Positions 10,150-20,291 of a stretch of 20,516 bases of DNA are shown in pieces; the first letter of the stretch is position 1, and each line of letters starts with the position of its first letter. Source of the stretch: Pelomyxa schiedti (lineage: Eukaryota > Evosea > Pelobiontida > Pelomyxidae). The notes below the pieces were generated by a model. The model was not told the origin of the DNA and did not search any database. It saw only the letters and a program-made list of their open reading frames with translations. The stretch is taken from assembly GCA_020536535.1 (NCBI GenBank), contig JAHLWZ010001088.1, forward strand, positions 1 to 20,516. Reading direction: 5' to 3'. A program made the translations under genes and the position numbers.

Positions 10150-11524
10150 ATGACGACTACAAAAAGCGATTCTAGCAATGGCGATGATGGGAGGTCGTCG
10201 TGTCACGTTGTGATTCTGTGCTACAGCCTCACAGGCAACACACGGCACGCCGCCGACAAAATCGCACACGCTCTCGAATCCGTCAAAAATGGAGGTGGAA
10301 GTGGGGGCGATGGAAGGGCGTTCACGGCGAGGGTTTTTGAGATTGTGCCGGTGATCAAGGAGATGTATTACGGGGGACCGCCGGCGCCACAGAATTGTGG
10401 GACACAAGCACTGGCTGAGGCGCTATCTTGGGCGCACGTTGTTGGGTGTGGGACCATGTGTGTGTTCCTCAATGCCACTGGTGGAATATCTCAGTTCCTG
10501 TGTGATGTATGTTATGTTGTGTTGTAAGTGGTTAGTGGGGGTGCGTGAGAATGAGACCTTGGTGTTGTATTTGTTGAACGGTGTGTTCTAATGTTATCCA
10601 CGCAGTTACCGCCAGCACTGGTTGCTGGGAAGCCGGGGTTTGTTTTCACCACGGCGGGGCAAGCAACTGGGTCAAGCAATGCAACTCTTGCTGAATCACT
10701 GGCGAAGGCCGGAGTAAAGCCGGTGCTGTCTCAGTGGGAAATGATTCTGTGCCCTGACACTGCCGTGTGGTGCCTACCAACCAGGCCAAAACGGTTGCTG
10801 TGGGGTTCTAATGTCATTGAGACAGCCACTGCTTATGGAAAACAGCTCGGAGTTCAGCTGCAACAATATTTATCGACCGGAAAAAATGGAGCTAGTCTGG
10901 TGCGAGAAGGTGCTAGCTCTCACATCAGGAGCATTACTAAAGACAAGTCTCTGGCCAAGAGGGTATTTTCATTTCTTCGCCTCTTTTCCCTGGGTTCACT
11001 TTGTATAGTACCGGCCGTTAAGTGTGCCAGCGGTATTGTGCGATACTGATAAGTGTCTAAAGTGTGGAAAATGCGCTTTCTCATGCCCGACAAACTCCAT
11101 GACTTTCTCGAAAGGAGAATTCCCAGTTTGGGGAAAGGAGTCCTGCACAGCCGTATGTTTTTCTTGTTCTCTCCATCATGATTTCTAATTTTTTGATTGT
11201 AGTGCACAGCCTGTGTTGCCAACTGTCCGGCCGATGCACTTTATGTTTCGGGGATGAAGCACAAGCAGTTCTGGCGATTCCACAAAGAAAATGTCAAAGG
11301 TTTCTCGACCATTCCTTTTTTTTCGCTCTGAAATGCTCCACAGAGGGGGACAACAACTGGACACTATGGGAAATGAGGTTTTTTCCCCCTTTTATGCTTT
11401 AACCAACAACAGGGGCTGGACTTGCCGCTCAGCACTGTGGAGGGCTGTAACATCCAAGAAATTGATGACTGGGCTTCTCTTAACCCTCGTTTTATTCCTT
11501 CTTCTGTGCCACTTGCTGCACTGA
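10150..11524 (+). CDS. Tail-anchored flavodoxin-like / 2[4Fe-4S] ferredoxin fusion, copy 2
   Basis: Six exons: 10150-10506, 10606-10962, 11009-11152, 11203-11299, 11344-11377 and 11413-11524; 366 residues. It parallels copy 1 throughout: exons 2-5 have identical lengths (357, 144, 97 and 34 nt) and the five introns fall at the same codons and phases. The flavodoxin loop SLTGNT is at 26-31. Cluster cysteines are C254, C257, C260, C264 and C284, C287, C290, C294. The C-terminus is again a hydrophobic helix (LMTGLLLTLVLFLLLCHLL), so both copies look tail-anchored although the anchor sequences differ. The N-terminus differs too, with a Gly-rich insertion (GGGSGGDG) between the first helix and second strand. 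The copies lie head to tail with 123 bp between them. The 35-bp intron 11378-11412 is the shortest assigned in the window. Family: EFR1-like; partner and substrate unknown. Confidence 0.92.
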
Positions 11525-11596
11525 AGTCCCTATCTAATGCATAGTTAAAACTATTCCATTTTATCTGTGTCTGTTCGATTTTCAATTCTGTGAATA

Positions 11597-13637
11597 ATGA
11601 CAGACCAGCAAGCCAACCACCAGCCGGATGCGCCGTACTCTCCCCCCGCCGACGACGATGTGGTAATTATCCCGCCGCCCCTCGGTGCTCCCTCTCCCTC
11701 CGCGCTGCTTCTTCGTAATGATGCGGGCAGCAACAGCAGGGCGGAAGGCAGCGGCCGGTTGGGGTGCCCCAGCGAGGCCACGGGGATTGCCGAGGGCCCA
11801 GGCGCGGGCACGGGCGGGGGCGTGGCCGTGGGCGAGGGATGTGGCGGGAGCGGGGCCAGGGTGGGAGTGGGAGCGGGAGCGGGAGTGGCGGTGGGGGGTG
11901 CGGGGTACCACGCCAACGTGGACAACAACCAGGGGGGTATTATGGGATGCCAGGGGAGAGGGGGTGGTGGCGGAGATTGTTGTTGCTGCTGTGGGTGCAC
12001 TGCCGGGGGGGATGCTAACGGCAATGGCAATGGTAATTGTGGGAGGTTGGATCCTGTATCACCCTCATCATCGTCGTGTGGTGGCAGTGGTGGTGGTGGT
12101 GGTGTGATGAATGGAGATATGGAGGGGTCCGCCGCCGCTGCTGTAACAAATACCGGAAGTGATTGTTATTCTTCATCTAAAACCGGAAAGAGAGTCTTTG
12201 ATAGGAGAAGAGCTGAAAGCTGTATGTCTATTCTATTTCCCGAGAAAAAGATTGCCTAACCGATTATAAGCGAGACGCAAGCACTCAGTGGCTCAAAACC
12301 AGACACCTTCGTTAGAAAACATGTCTGTCAGCACTTGCTTGCAACATCTTCAAATGGTAAGACCTTCTGTTGTACTACATACGTTGGCATTAAAAAAAGG
12401 CATTTGAGCTTTTAGATTGAATCAGCAAGTTTGAGGCTTCTCATATGGTCCGTGAACACTCAAGGATGCCGAAGCCTTTACAGTTCTGTTGCCAATGAAA
12501 TCGTAGCAAAGGCCTCTGACGTTATTCAAATCGCAAATGCCATAACAGCATTGTCCCCGATAGGACTACAGGTTATCTCTCATTCAGACAAGTCCTTGCA
12601 CTCTTTACTCACGCACAATTAGCAATCTCTTGGTGATATGCTCTTGACCAAGATACAGCTGCCTCACTCATATCTACATCCGTCGCAAAGGGGTAATAGC
12701 ACCCAACAAGAAGTCTTTAATCCGCAGATCAACACGCCTCTCTGCAATAATAACCTCCAAACGTCTCCACATGATCCAATTCTTACTGTTCCCGGCTCTA
12801 CACCGGTGGTCTTACGTCATCACAATTCGAAGCGCAGTCGCCCAACCCCACAATTTTCAGAGTATCACGTACAGGGGACTTGTTCACAGTCACAATACTG
12901 CACGGCATGTTCTCCAGATTCAATTGGGGACATCACTACAACAACCGCAAGTGGACATAACACAGACAGCGGCGTATGTACCACAACAGCCTCAAATTAC
13001 ACTCCAGCGAACTCCACAAGCCACCATTCTATGGGTCTTCCCACCGACAGAAATGAGGAATACAATGTACAGCAACCACCACTTCCTCTATCAGGTACTG
13101 AACTGCCTCGGGAAGCAATTGCGGAGGAACTAAATACTGTCAATCTCCCCTCCGTCTCAGAAAATGGATGCACACCTCCCGCTGACTTTTCCGGTCTGCC
13201 GGCCGTCCGAAAAAAGCACCACTCAAATAAAAAAAAGGTATTCTTACACATTTGAGAATACAGTTCCTTACTCCAACATGCAGCATCACTCGTCAGGAGG
13301 CTCTCATAAGAAAAGGCGTGTAGCACTCAACCGTGGCGCTAATCTCCCCAACACACAACAAACTCCCACAACCGCGCTGTGCCCTCCTTTACAACAATAC
13401 CCTCTGCAACAACACCAAGACCCATCCTCACTTCAACCTCCCCCAGCACCTTCCACAGAATCACAACAACAGCCGGAAATAAGCACAGCAATGTCGGCAC
13501 CTCAAATATCCCTCCCAGAACAACGATACCCCCAGATACCTACACCCACACAACACACAACACACACAACACCTCCCACTGTTGACCAACAGCAAATCCC
13601 CAGTGGTTCAATCCCAATCGACAAGCTCCTTTGTTAA
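11597..13637 (+). CDS. Unrecognised low-complexity protein with a helical island
   Basis: Five exons: 11597-12221, 12271-12356, 12416-12571, 12623-13237 and 13284-13637; about 611 residues. The first 210 residues are Gly/Ala/Ser/Asn-rich and very GC-rich (repeated GAGVGV-like units, a Cys cluster CCCCCGC), ending in a basic KTGKRVFDRRRAESSRRK stretch. Exons 2 to 4 encode a better ordered part, about residues 220-315, with predicted amphipathic helices (CLQHLQMIESASLRLLIW, VANEIVAKASDVIQIANAI, QSLGDMLLTKIQLP). The rest is Gln/Pro/Thr/Ser-rich with two basic patches (VRKKHHSNKKK, SHKKRRVALNR) that could be nuclear localisation signals. The composition suggests a nuclear regulatory or scaffold protein, but no family is recognised. 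The 3' end may be incomplete: an open stretch after an acceptor-like CTAG at 13664-13667 could be another exon. Confidence 0.72.
11863..11886 (+). repeat. Hexanucleotide tandem repeat GGGAG(T/C), four units
   Basis: Four head-to-tail six-base units (ending T, C, C, T) lie in the GC-rich first exon of the gene starting at 11597. In the reading frame they encode a Gly/Ala/Val repeat. Slippage-prone sequence of this kind could vary between strains. Confidence 0.75.
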
Positions 13638-13955
13638 ATAATACCTGTCTGTGATTGCTTTCTAGGAGGTGTGCACAACAGGCCAATTGGCAACAAGTGT
13701 GGAAAACCCACAAGTGGCGTTACGCAGGAGTGTTGTGTTGAATAACAATGACACATCACTCTGTTCCCCATCGAGATGATGGTGGGAGCAGTGAGTCCTG
13801 GATTATCTCCTCTTTCCGGCCTCTGAAACCATTTTACTGCTCCGGATGTTGACTGTGCTGCAGGAGATTTCCCAAGGCTTCCTTCTCGCCCTCTGCTCCT
13901 TTTTTTTGTCCTCTCTTGATCTACAGTGGCACGTAGAAGAAATCATCTATCGACG
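13638..13955 (+). other. Intergenic stretch, possibly with one extra exon
   Basis: About 318 bp between the stop at 13637 and the ATG at 13956. After an acceptor-like TTTCTAG ending at 13667, one frame stays open for 37 codons to a TGA at about 13779, and another for about 26 codons. These could be an extra 3' exon of the upstream gene, but no donor in the preceding exon joins the longer frame cleanly. A pyrimidine-rich tract (about 13895-13922) lies just before the next gene. No promoter motif is clear. Confidence 0.4.
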
Positions 13956-16900
13956 ATGAACAACGAAGCGACGTCGCCAAACAAAGTAGTGGTTACTATC
14001 CCACGGTTGCACCTTAGGACCAGACCCATAATTGTACACCCTGGGTATTACTACGAGGACCCGTCGTCGCACCACTTTGTCCCCCCGCCCCCACCAACCA
14101 CGCCATCCCATCATTCCAAGTCGCTGTATGGCAGCAACAACAACAGCAGCGGGGGTGGTGGTGGTGCGAGCGGACACAAGGGCGCCGGAGCGAATAATGG
14201 GTGCCGGTGGTGTGCCGTGAACAACGGGATAACCGGCGGGACGCTGGATCAGTTCCAGGCCGACGCACATTTATTTCCCTACTGTGTTGTGTCTCTGTTT
14301 GGGCAGGAGAAAATGACAAGGCCACTATCGAGGCCTCAGGTTGGTGCTATCAAATTCCCTGAGAGGTTCGTTTTTGATGTACCTTCTGTGCCAAATGCAA
14401 CTGCTGCTTCGGCTTCAGGCGATGCTCAGCAGGCTGTTGCCAATGCTCCTAATGCGGTTGCTAATATTCCAACCACTGCTGCTAATACCGGCGTGATACC
14501 ACGCTCGGGAAGTGATCCTGTTCTGGCTTTGCCTGAATCCCCGAGGGATGAGTCACCTGGAGCAAGGTGGAAGCCTGGAATGAACTTGGCTGAGGCATTC
14601 TTGAAGGTCACGGTGATGAATATCAGAATACATGTATGCTTTTCCTATTGGATTTGTCCTATTTATTAGTGTGATTGGTGTAACGTTATCTCAATTTGGA
14701 TCTCATAACTGCCAGAAAACTGTACTTGGTGATAAGAAGATCAATGAAATTGTTGGTGGTTGCTCAATAAGACTTGGCGACATCATCAACTGCGATGACC
14801 TCTTCAACTGGATTTTCGTTATGCGGGAAGCTAGACCCGGTATGGGTAAGTCAATAGCGGGAAGAATCCTCCTTCGGGTTTCTATGTACGACCCTTCCAT
14901 ACTAGCCAGGAGGGAAGCAACCCTGAAGAAGGTTGGTACTTTCTTAGGTTTCCTCTTCCCATGTGTTATTTGCACCAACTGCAATATAGATACTGGAAAC
15001 AGAAATTGACCTCAAACCTCGGCATTCTTCTCCGCCACCGCGGTTTACTCCTCATCCACTCGCACGTGTATCTTTGAGAACAAGCCAAGTCAGCTCTCCG
15101 CCGCTTCGTCCTCTCGCTTATACCAATTCCAGCTCCAGTGAGGTCACCAACATAGAGACAGGAACTTACTCTACCCCTCCACCATCACCTGCCCCTCCAG
15201 CACCACCTCCTCCTCAGCAAGGCGCCTACGAGTCGTACTCATCTGCTCCCTTGAGCGGAAAGGAAAGTTTACCAGAGATTTCTAAAACTCCCAAATGTGA
15301 CTCCCCGGACTTCAGTGAAGAGGCATTATTTTCCTATGATTTCAATGAACGCTTTCAAATACTCACAGAGAGGCTGCATTCCCTAACGTATGAACTTCTC
15401 CTCTAGCTTTACTTACCGTAATTTCAGTGCTCTCAGTAGCTCCTTCAAGGATAAAATAACTATCAACAGTGCCCTCATAGACTTGGCCTCGGACTTTGTC
15501 AATTCAGCGCGAACGTACATCACTTTCTAGCAAGCAAGAGACACTTAATATAACTCCAGGTACGGCAGAATCATTATAAAAGAGCGATTCGTCCCTGAGA
15601 CTCGTAAAGCGAGTACTGTGCACCTGTAATGTTATTCTTATATTGCTCCAGACCATACATGCTGTAAATGTTGGTGGATTTGCAGGAGGTGAAAAGTATA
15701 TTGTTCATAACATTTTATTCAAGGTTCACCCAAAACCAAACAGTCTTTCCATTAACTCCCACAACAGTTTGCTGTAAATTCTCGTGTATGTACCAAGAAA
15801 CAATGATTAGTCTAATCCTTACAGAATCTCTTCCGAAGTGATTCCGACGCTGCTAAAGGTTAACCTTCAGTTTCATTTATTCCCTTAAACTGAATATAGT
15901 TGCTGGGCACGAGTTAAAATCTCTTATTAGCATTTATAATCAAGAACTTGTTGGCATATCTCTACCTCTGATGGCGCTAGTGGATTTCCGTGGATATCGG
16001 TTGATTGCACTGAGTCTTCTACCAATTGGGGACAATACTCTTGTGATGGGCTCTGCAGATGCCATGGCCACTATCCACCAACCCCCACCAGAAATTCAGG
16101 AGGTTTCACCTTTGCCTCTTAGGTTGAAGTAACAAGGGTTTTCATTTCAGATCATGACTAGGCTTTCCACCAAATTGAACTTAAGAACTCATCTTATGCA
16201 GTCTGTTCCTGTGTTCACCTGTGTTGATACTGAGGGTTGCGTGAACCGCTGGCATATCTCTCTCACCCTCATTTCCAGGGCACATAGCTAGTGACGGTCG
16301 ATTTTACTTAGTAGATTTTAGCCGAACGTTTCCACCAGAAGCTCCTCCTCGGAAAGACTTGAAGTTTGATACACCTCTGTAGACTTATCTTATTCTCTTG
16401 CAGAGTACCCCACTTGTTCCAACTGCTAAGACCTGAGTGCGTTCTTCAGTGCCGCAAGCCACTGTGTAGTGACGCCTACAGCAAATTTTTAGCCAACCAA
16501 GGTTGTTAGTTTTCCTTTCCCCTTTTCTCATCTCATACAGAGGCTGAACGGGAGATGAATGAAGATGTTCTTTCTGCGTCACAGAACCTCCAATCGAATA
16601 CAATTCCCGAGGTTGCCAATTCACCAAAGTAATCATAACCAACCTCAATTCTAGTGTGCAGAAAATCTTGTAGACATACTCTGTGGCGAGATGTCCGGCA
16701 ACGATTTACTCGATTTTTCTCTGACTACATTTGTACATAGTTGGTAATCCTCCGAACAACCAATAAGTAGCCTCACAGCTGGAAACAGGGGCGTGAACAT
16801 CCGTCACCTAGGCAAAATGTTCGATTCAATCACACAACAAACTTCTATGTATCCACATACTATAAATGCATGTAAAGATGCCAAGGCATTGGTATGTATA

Positions 16901-18312
16901 GAGATGATAGCGCGGTCTCTTCGCCATGTTTTGGATGTTGAGCAGAGAGCTCTTATGGTACCACCCTTTCTTTTTTTTTTTTTTTTGTGGATGGCTCTTA
17001 ATTTTCTTACAGGAAAAGTTCAAACTCCCCTATGAAGTAAGGAGTGCCTTTTATTCATTCATGTGTAATGAGCCTAGGCACCCTTCACACAGCTGTACCT
17101 GGAATCCTTCCGGCGGTTCTCTAAATGTTCACCAGGATACAGTGACTTTTGGGAAAAAGTAATCTCCCAATCCAAATCTCCATCTAAAAGTGCATAGATT
17201 TTTCTTGATCTTAAAAATGTGTACGACTGGGATATATATCAGAATACGGCGGTTTCCAACCCGGAATCCAACACGGAAGATGTGCTGAAGCAATGCACTG
17301 AATTCTCGGAGGTTTGAAGAGAAATTATGATGTCTCTGATATTCTTTTAAAGGATACAGGGTTCTCCACATCAACGGGATACCTTATGCTTGTGATTCGT
17401 GCACTTAAGCTTTCCGGTTGCAAACTTAAACAACGCTTAATGAAGCAGCTATATTCTAACCCTGCTTTGACTTTTACCACAATGGAAAAAGTACTGTCGC
17501 TCCTAACCAAACTTGCTTTCATTTAACTTCACCTATCGCAGCTTTTTGAAGGTGACATCAAGGTAAACTCCTTTTCGTCCAACAACAACAAACCACGGTG
17601 ATAGGAGATAAAAGAACGGGTCAAGCACATGAATATTATTAACCACGCAAGAGGCTATTTAATGAAAATGCAGGTACCCAACAAAGCAAAGGGAAAAAAA
17701 AAAAACTCACGCCACTCTATCAGGCGAACAACACATCCGACCCTAAACAATACTTTTTCCATTCCAGAAAGAACTTCTTAAAGGCTCTTTCCTCCAGTCC
17801 AAACAACAAAGGTGCAAAGATAAATCAGCATCATCCTTTCCTTAATTTTTACACCAGTGTCCTTGAGAAATTTGGCTCAGATTTCACTTCGAAGCCAGCC
17901 TGCTTGCGTACATGAGCAGGTATAACTCTCAATAAACATTTTTTTCTATCACCCACAAGTATCTAATGTGCCTTAAAAAGCTGTCACAAGTTGAGAGTGC
18001 ATACAATTACTACCGGCATGCCATGCAAACAGACCCTGACGATATCGAAACCCTGTATCAATACGGCGAGTTCCTCTTATGTGAGATGGAAGAAGCAGCT
18101 GCTTCAGAGCAAATTCTTCTTACTCTTGTGGAGAAGGACTGTCACGCAGGAAGAGGTTCGCACTTATTTCAATTACTAGAGAAAATTAACTTTTATTCTA
18201 AGTACTGGAAGCTCTGAGACTCGTCTACCAAAAACTTTGTCTGACTAAAGAGGAAGGAATAATATCTGCCTTCTACAGAAAATTAGTATCTATCCACAAA
18301 ACGAAACTATAA
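13956..18312 (+). CDS. C2 / CLU-like / TPR protein
   Basis: Twenty-five exons: 13956-14633, 14716-14931, 14990-15387, 15428-15514, 15560-15617, 15652-15723, 15768-15785, 15825-15858, 15900-16102, 16151-16235, 16279-16363, 16404-16501, 16541-16611, 16655-16743, 16789-16957, 17013-17036, 17093-17158, 17198-17311, 17353-17490, 17542-17562, 17608-17673, 17772-17811, 17858-17919, 17960-18155, 18203-18312; about 1065 residues. Residues 1-298 look like a C2 domain (FPYCVVSLFGQEKMTR, later IVGGCSIRLGDI and SIAGRILLRVSMYD) with low-complexity insertions. A Pro/Ser linker follows. Residues 410-920 resemble the central part of clustered-mitochondria (CLU) proteins: GGEKYIVHNILFKFAV, KVAGHELKSL, MALVDFRGYRLIALSLLP, DGRFYLVDFSRTFPPEAP, FVHSWGVNIRHLG and RVKHMNIINHA. 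Residues 930-1065 contain tetratricopeptide repeats (SAYNYYRHAMQTDPDDIETL). Similar CLU/TPR modules accompany protein kinases in some protists, but no kinase domain is present here. A role in membrane or organelle positioning is inferred only. The start is the first ATG in frame. Confidence 0.85.
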
Positions 18313-18350
18313 AAGAAAGAGAAAATGAATGCTTGTATGTAATGTCATTT

Positions 18351-20035
18351 TCAAGAAGACTCATTTTCGGGATTATCACCCGTACAATTCATACCCTCCT
18401 GTGCTGTTGTTGTGGACTCGGTTGTAGTTACTGTGTTGGTGGAATCGACAGCAATATCATTGTCATCCGCATTCACTATTCCTTCAGCAGTAATTCTGTA
18501 ATGGCATGTATTTCGGTCAAGGCGAGGGGAAAGACAGACATCAAGCCTTCTACTTTTGCCATTGGTTCCTACTCTTTGGTAAGTTAGAGAGTTTCCTTAA
18601 ATTGCGTGTACGTGAAAGCATCAGCCGGGTGTTGACACAGTGCGACCACATTAGCCCAAGAGTGGGAACATGGTTTTTTAAGTTGTGTAGACCCCAAATT
18701 TGCTGGTTCATGGGGTTGTCATGAAACCAGTCAGTAACCTAGAAATTAGTGATACTAGGAGGTGTAGATAAGGGTGCCAAACCTGGTTCACAATTATCAC
18801 TGGAATTGCGTGTAAAGATGTTATCCTATGAACCGCTTCGGCAATTTTCCACAGTGTAGAAAATTTAGATGCACGTTCCTCCTCCTCCACATCCTCGTAT
18901 TCGTACCTTTAGTACAGGGGTAAATTGACAACCGGGGAAAAATGCGTGTGCTACTGTCTACCGTGTAAGTGCAGCCAAGGAATCTATTACAATCAACTTG
19001 ATATTCTGCTGCGTTATTGTATAATCTAGACTGTAAATGAGTAACGAATGTGCAGTCAAATAGGAATTCCTACTTGCACAAATACTGCAACAGGGGATTG
19101 GTGGCGCGTATTGCCTCTTTAACTAACACTTTATCTGTTGGTGAAGGCAGCCCCTTTTTTTCGTATGTGGAAGCCATTTGCGTTAGTCTCTGTTTGTTAG
19201 TTGATAACTAGGCGGTTCGAAAATAATTTCAGGTGGATTCAGTACATCTATCGGGAAGACTCCATCAGAGTGGAAATACAGCGCGGAACCACCGAGCCCT
19301 CCCATATCCTCTCCCAGTTGCACTTGTAAGCACAGTTGCATGCAAAGTTGGGTCTTGCCGGCTGCGCTCTCACCAAACAGCTCCGTGATCCCGCATACAT
19401 CTATTCCACCCCCCAGTGCTTGATCAATTGCTTCGCACCCGGTGGACAGCTTCTTCTAATAAAACAATTAGACCCACGCGCAGTACTACATCCGAAAATA
19501 TTTGATTGAAGTAAAACAAATAGCTCCTAAAACAAAACAAAACAAAAAAAACTTACATTATAAAGTAAAAAAAAGAAGCACCAAATTTACAAATCAAAGA
19601 CAAATATGGATTTTAGATAACAACCTGGGGGTCCAGGGATAGGGGAATGGGGTTTGCCCAGGGCCCCAGCACATCGGCCGCCACCCCCCGCACCATCCCC
19701 TCCACATCCTCCTCCCTCATACCCCCCGCCGCCGCAGCCCCGCCCATCGCGTCCCGCCCGCCGCGGCCCCTCCCGCACCCGCACCCGCGCGGGCCCATGC
19801 ACAGCGCCCTGCGGTCCGCCTCCGCCATCAGCAACACGCGCCACACGCCCCCCTCGTCGTCTTCCCCGCCCTCCCCCACTGCCGCTGTGTCTCGGGCCGC
19901 CGCGCCCACGCCCCCCCTCGCCTCCGCGTGCCAACACGTGGGCCACAACGCCAGCGGCACGTCCGCCAGCCGCATGCAGTGCCTCTGCGCCAAGTGCCGT
20001 GCCACATCCTCCGGCCTCGGGGGGGCACGTGACAT
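18351..20035 (-). CDS. XRCC3: XRCC3-like RAD51 paralogue
   Basis: Seven exons on the minus strand: 20035-19625, 19455-19246, 19189-19074, 19030-18962, 18906-18783, 18738-18612 and 18568-18351; 424 residues. RAD51 paralogues act in homologous recombination repair. The RecA core begins near 138 with LSTGCEAID; Walker A is GESAAGKT at 165-172; FPIDRLTQMA follows; Walker B is LIVID at 258-262, then DSLAALTRYEYED. Further on come IPVIIVNQVTD, PTLGLMW, NTRLMLSRT, SRRLDVCLSP and YRITAEGI, in the order typical of XRCC3. The 137-residue N-terminus is GC-rich and full of Gly, Ala and Arg. It makes the protein longer than human XRCC3 (346 residues) and replaces most of the usual N-terminal domain, though MSRAPPRPEDVARHL could be a remnant. 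An Asn/Thr/Ser-rich tail ends the protein. The first intron (19456-19624, 169 bp) is long for this locus. The stop lies 38 bp from that of the convergent neighbour. Confidence 0.9.
19529..19551. repeat. AAAAC pentanucleotide repeat in XRCC3 intron 1
   Basis: Three AAAAC units followed by an A-rich run on the plus strand, which reads as a T/G-rich tract on the coding strand. It lies inside the longest intron of the XRCC3-like gene. A GTAAGT and a TTTTAG flank it on the coding strand, so a second short intron or alternative splicing in this interval cannot be excluded. Confidence 0.7.
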
Positions 20036-20202
20036 CTCACCGTTTCTACTACTTGTTTGGCTGAGGAAACAGTTGATCCCAGAGATCAACAAACCCAGAA
20101 CGAAGATTGTTCGTGTGGAGGTGTGTTCAGCATCACTTCCGTAAGGACGAACTTCATCACCGTCTTTACGGTAACTCTCGGAAGGAGAAACCGCTCTCCT
20201 TC

Positions 20203-20210
20203 TATAAATA
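20203..20210 (+). promoter_or_regulatory. TATA-like element in a divergent intergenic region
   Basis: TATAAATA stands 81 bp before the ATG at 20292, in the 256-bp gap between the divergent XRCC3-like gene and the His-rich gene. Position and match suit a core promoter for the plus-strand gene. No experimental support is available and the A/T content is moderate, so chance remains possible. Confidence 0.4.
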
Positions 20211-20291
20211 ACAAATGTTCGAGTCTAAAGATCGTGATCAGCGTTGTTCCGTGCACAAACACAGAACACAACAAAATTTTCGGGATCGTTG

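Noticed and set aside
9564-10178. A 204-codon minus-strand frame across the end of ferredoxin copy 1
   Set aside because: It crosses several plus-strand introns and cluster-cysteine exons that are supported by the parallel paralogue, and has no recognisable motif.
11551-12030. Long minus-strand frames rich in Pro, Ala and Ser opposite the first exon of the 11597 gene
   Set aside because: They mirror a GC-rich repeat region in which stops are rare on any strand; the plus strand continues through four phase-consistent exons and the minus strand does not.
13947-14325. Minus-strand frames opposite the start of the C2/CLU/TPR gene
   Set aside because: Low-complexity shadows of the Gly/Ser/Pro-rich coding exon; the plus-strand product carries C2-like motifs and splices onward.
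16236-16278. A GC-AG intron starting at about 16246
   Set aside because: A GT donor at 16236 restores the conserved EGHIASDGRFYL motif better.
16379-16403. A 25-bp intron in the C2/CLU/TPR gene
   Set aside because: A donor at 16364 gives a 40-bp intron with the same acceptor and phase, in keeping with the other introns.
19647-20144. Plus-strand frames rich in Pro, Ser and Ala of up to 165 codons
   Set aside because: They lie opposite exon 1 of the XRCC3-like gene; their composition reflects GC-rich DNA and no family motif or continuing exon was found.
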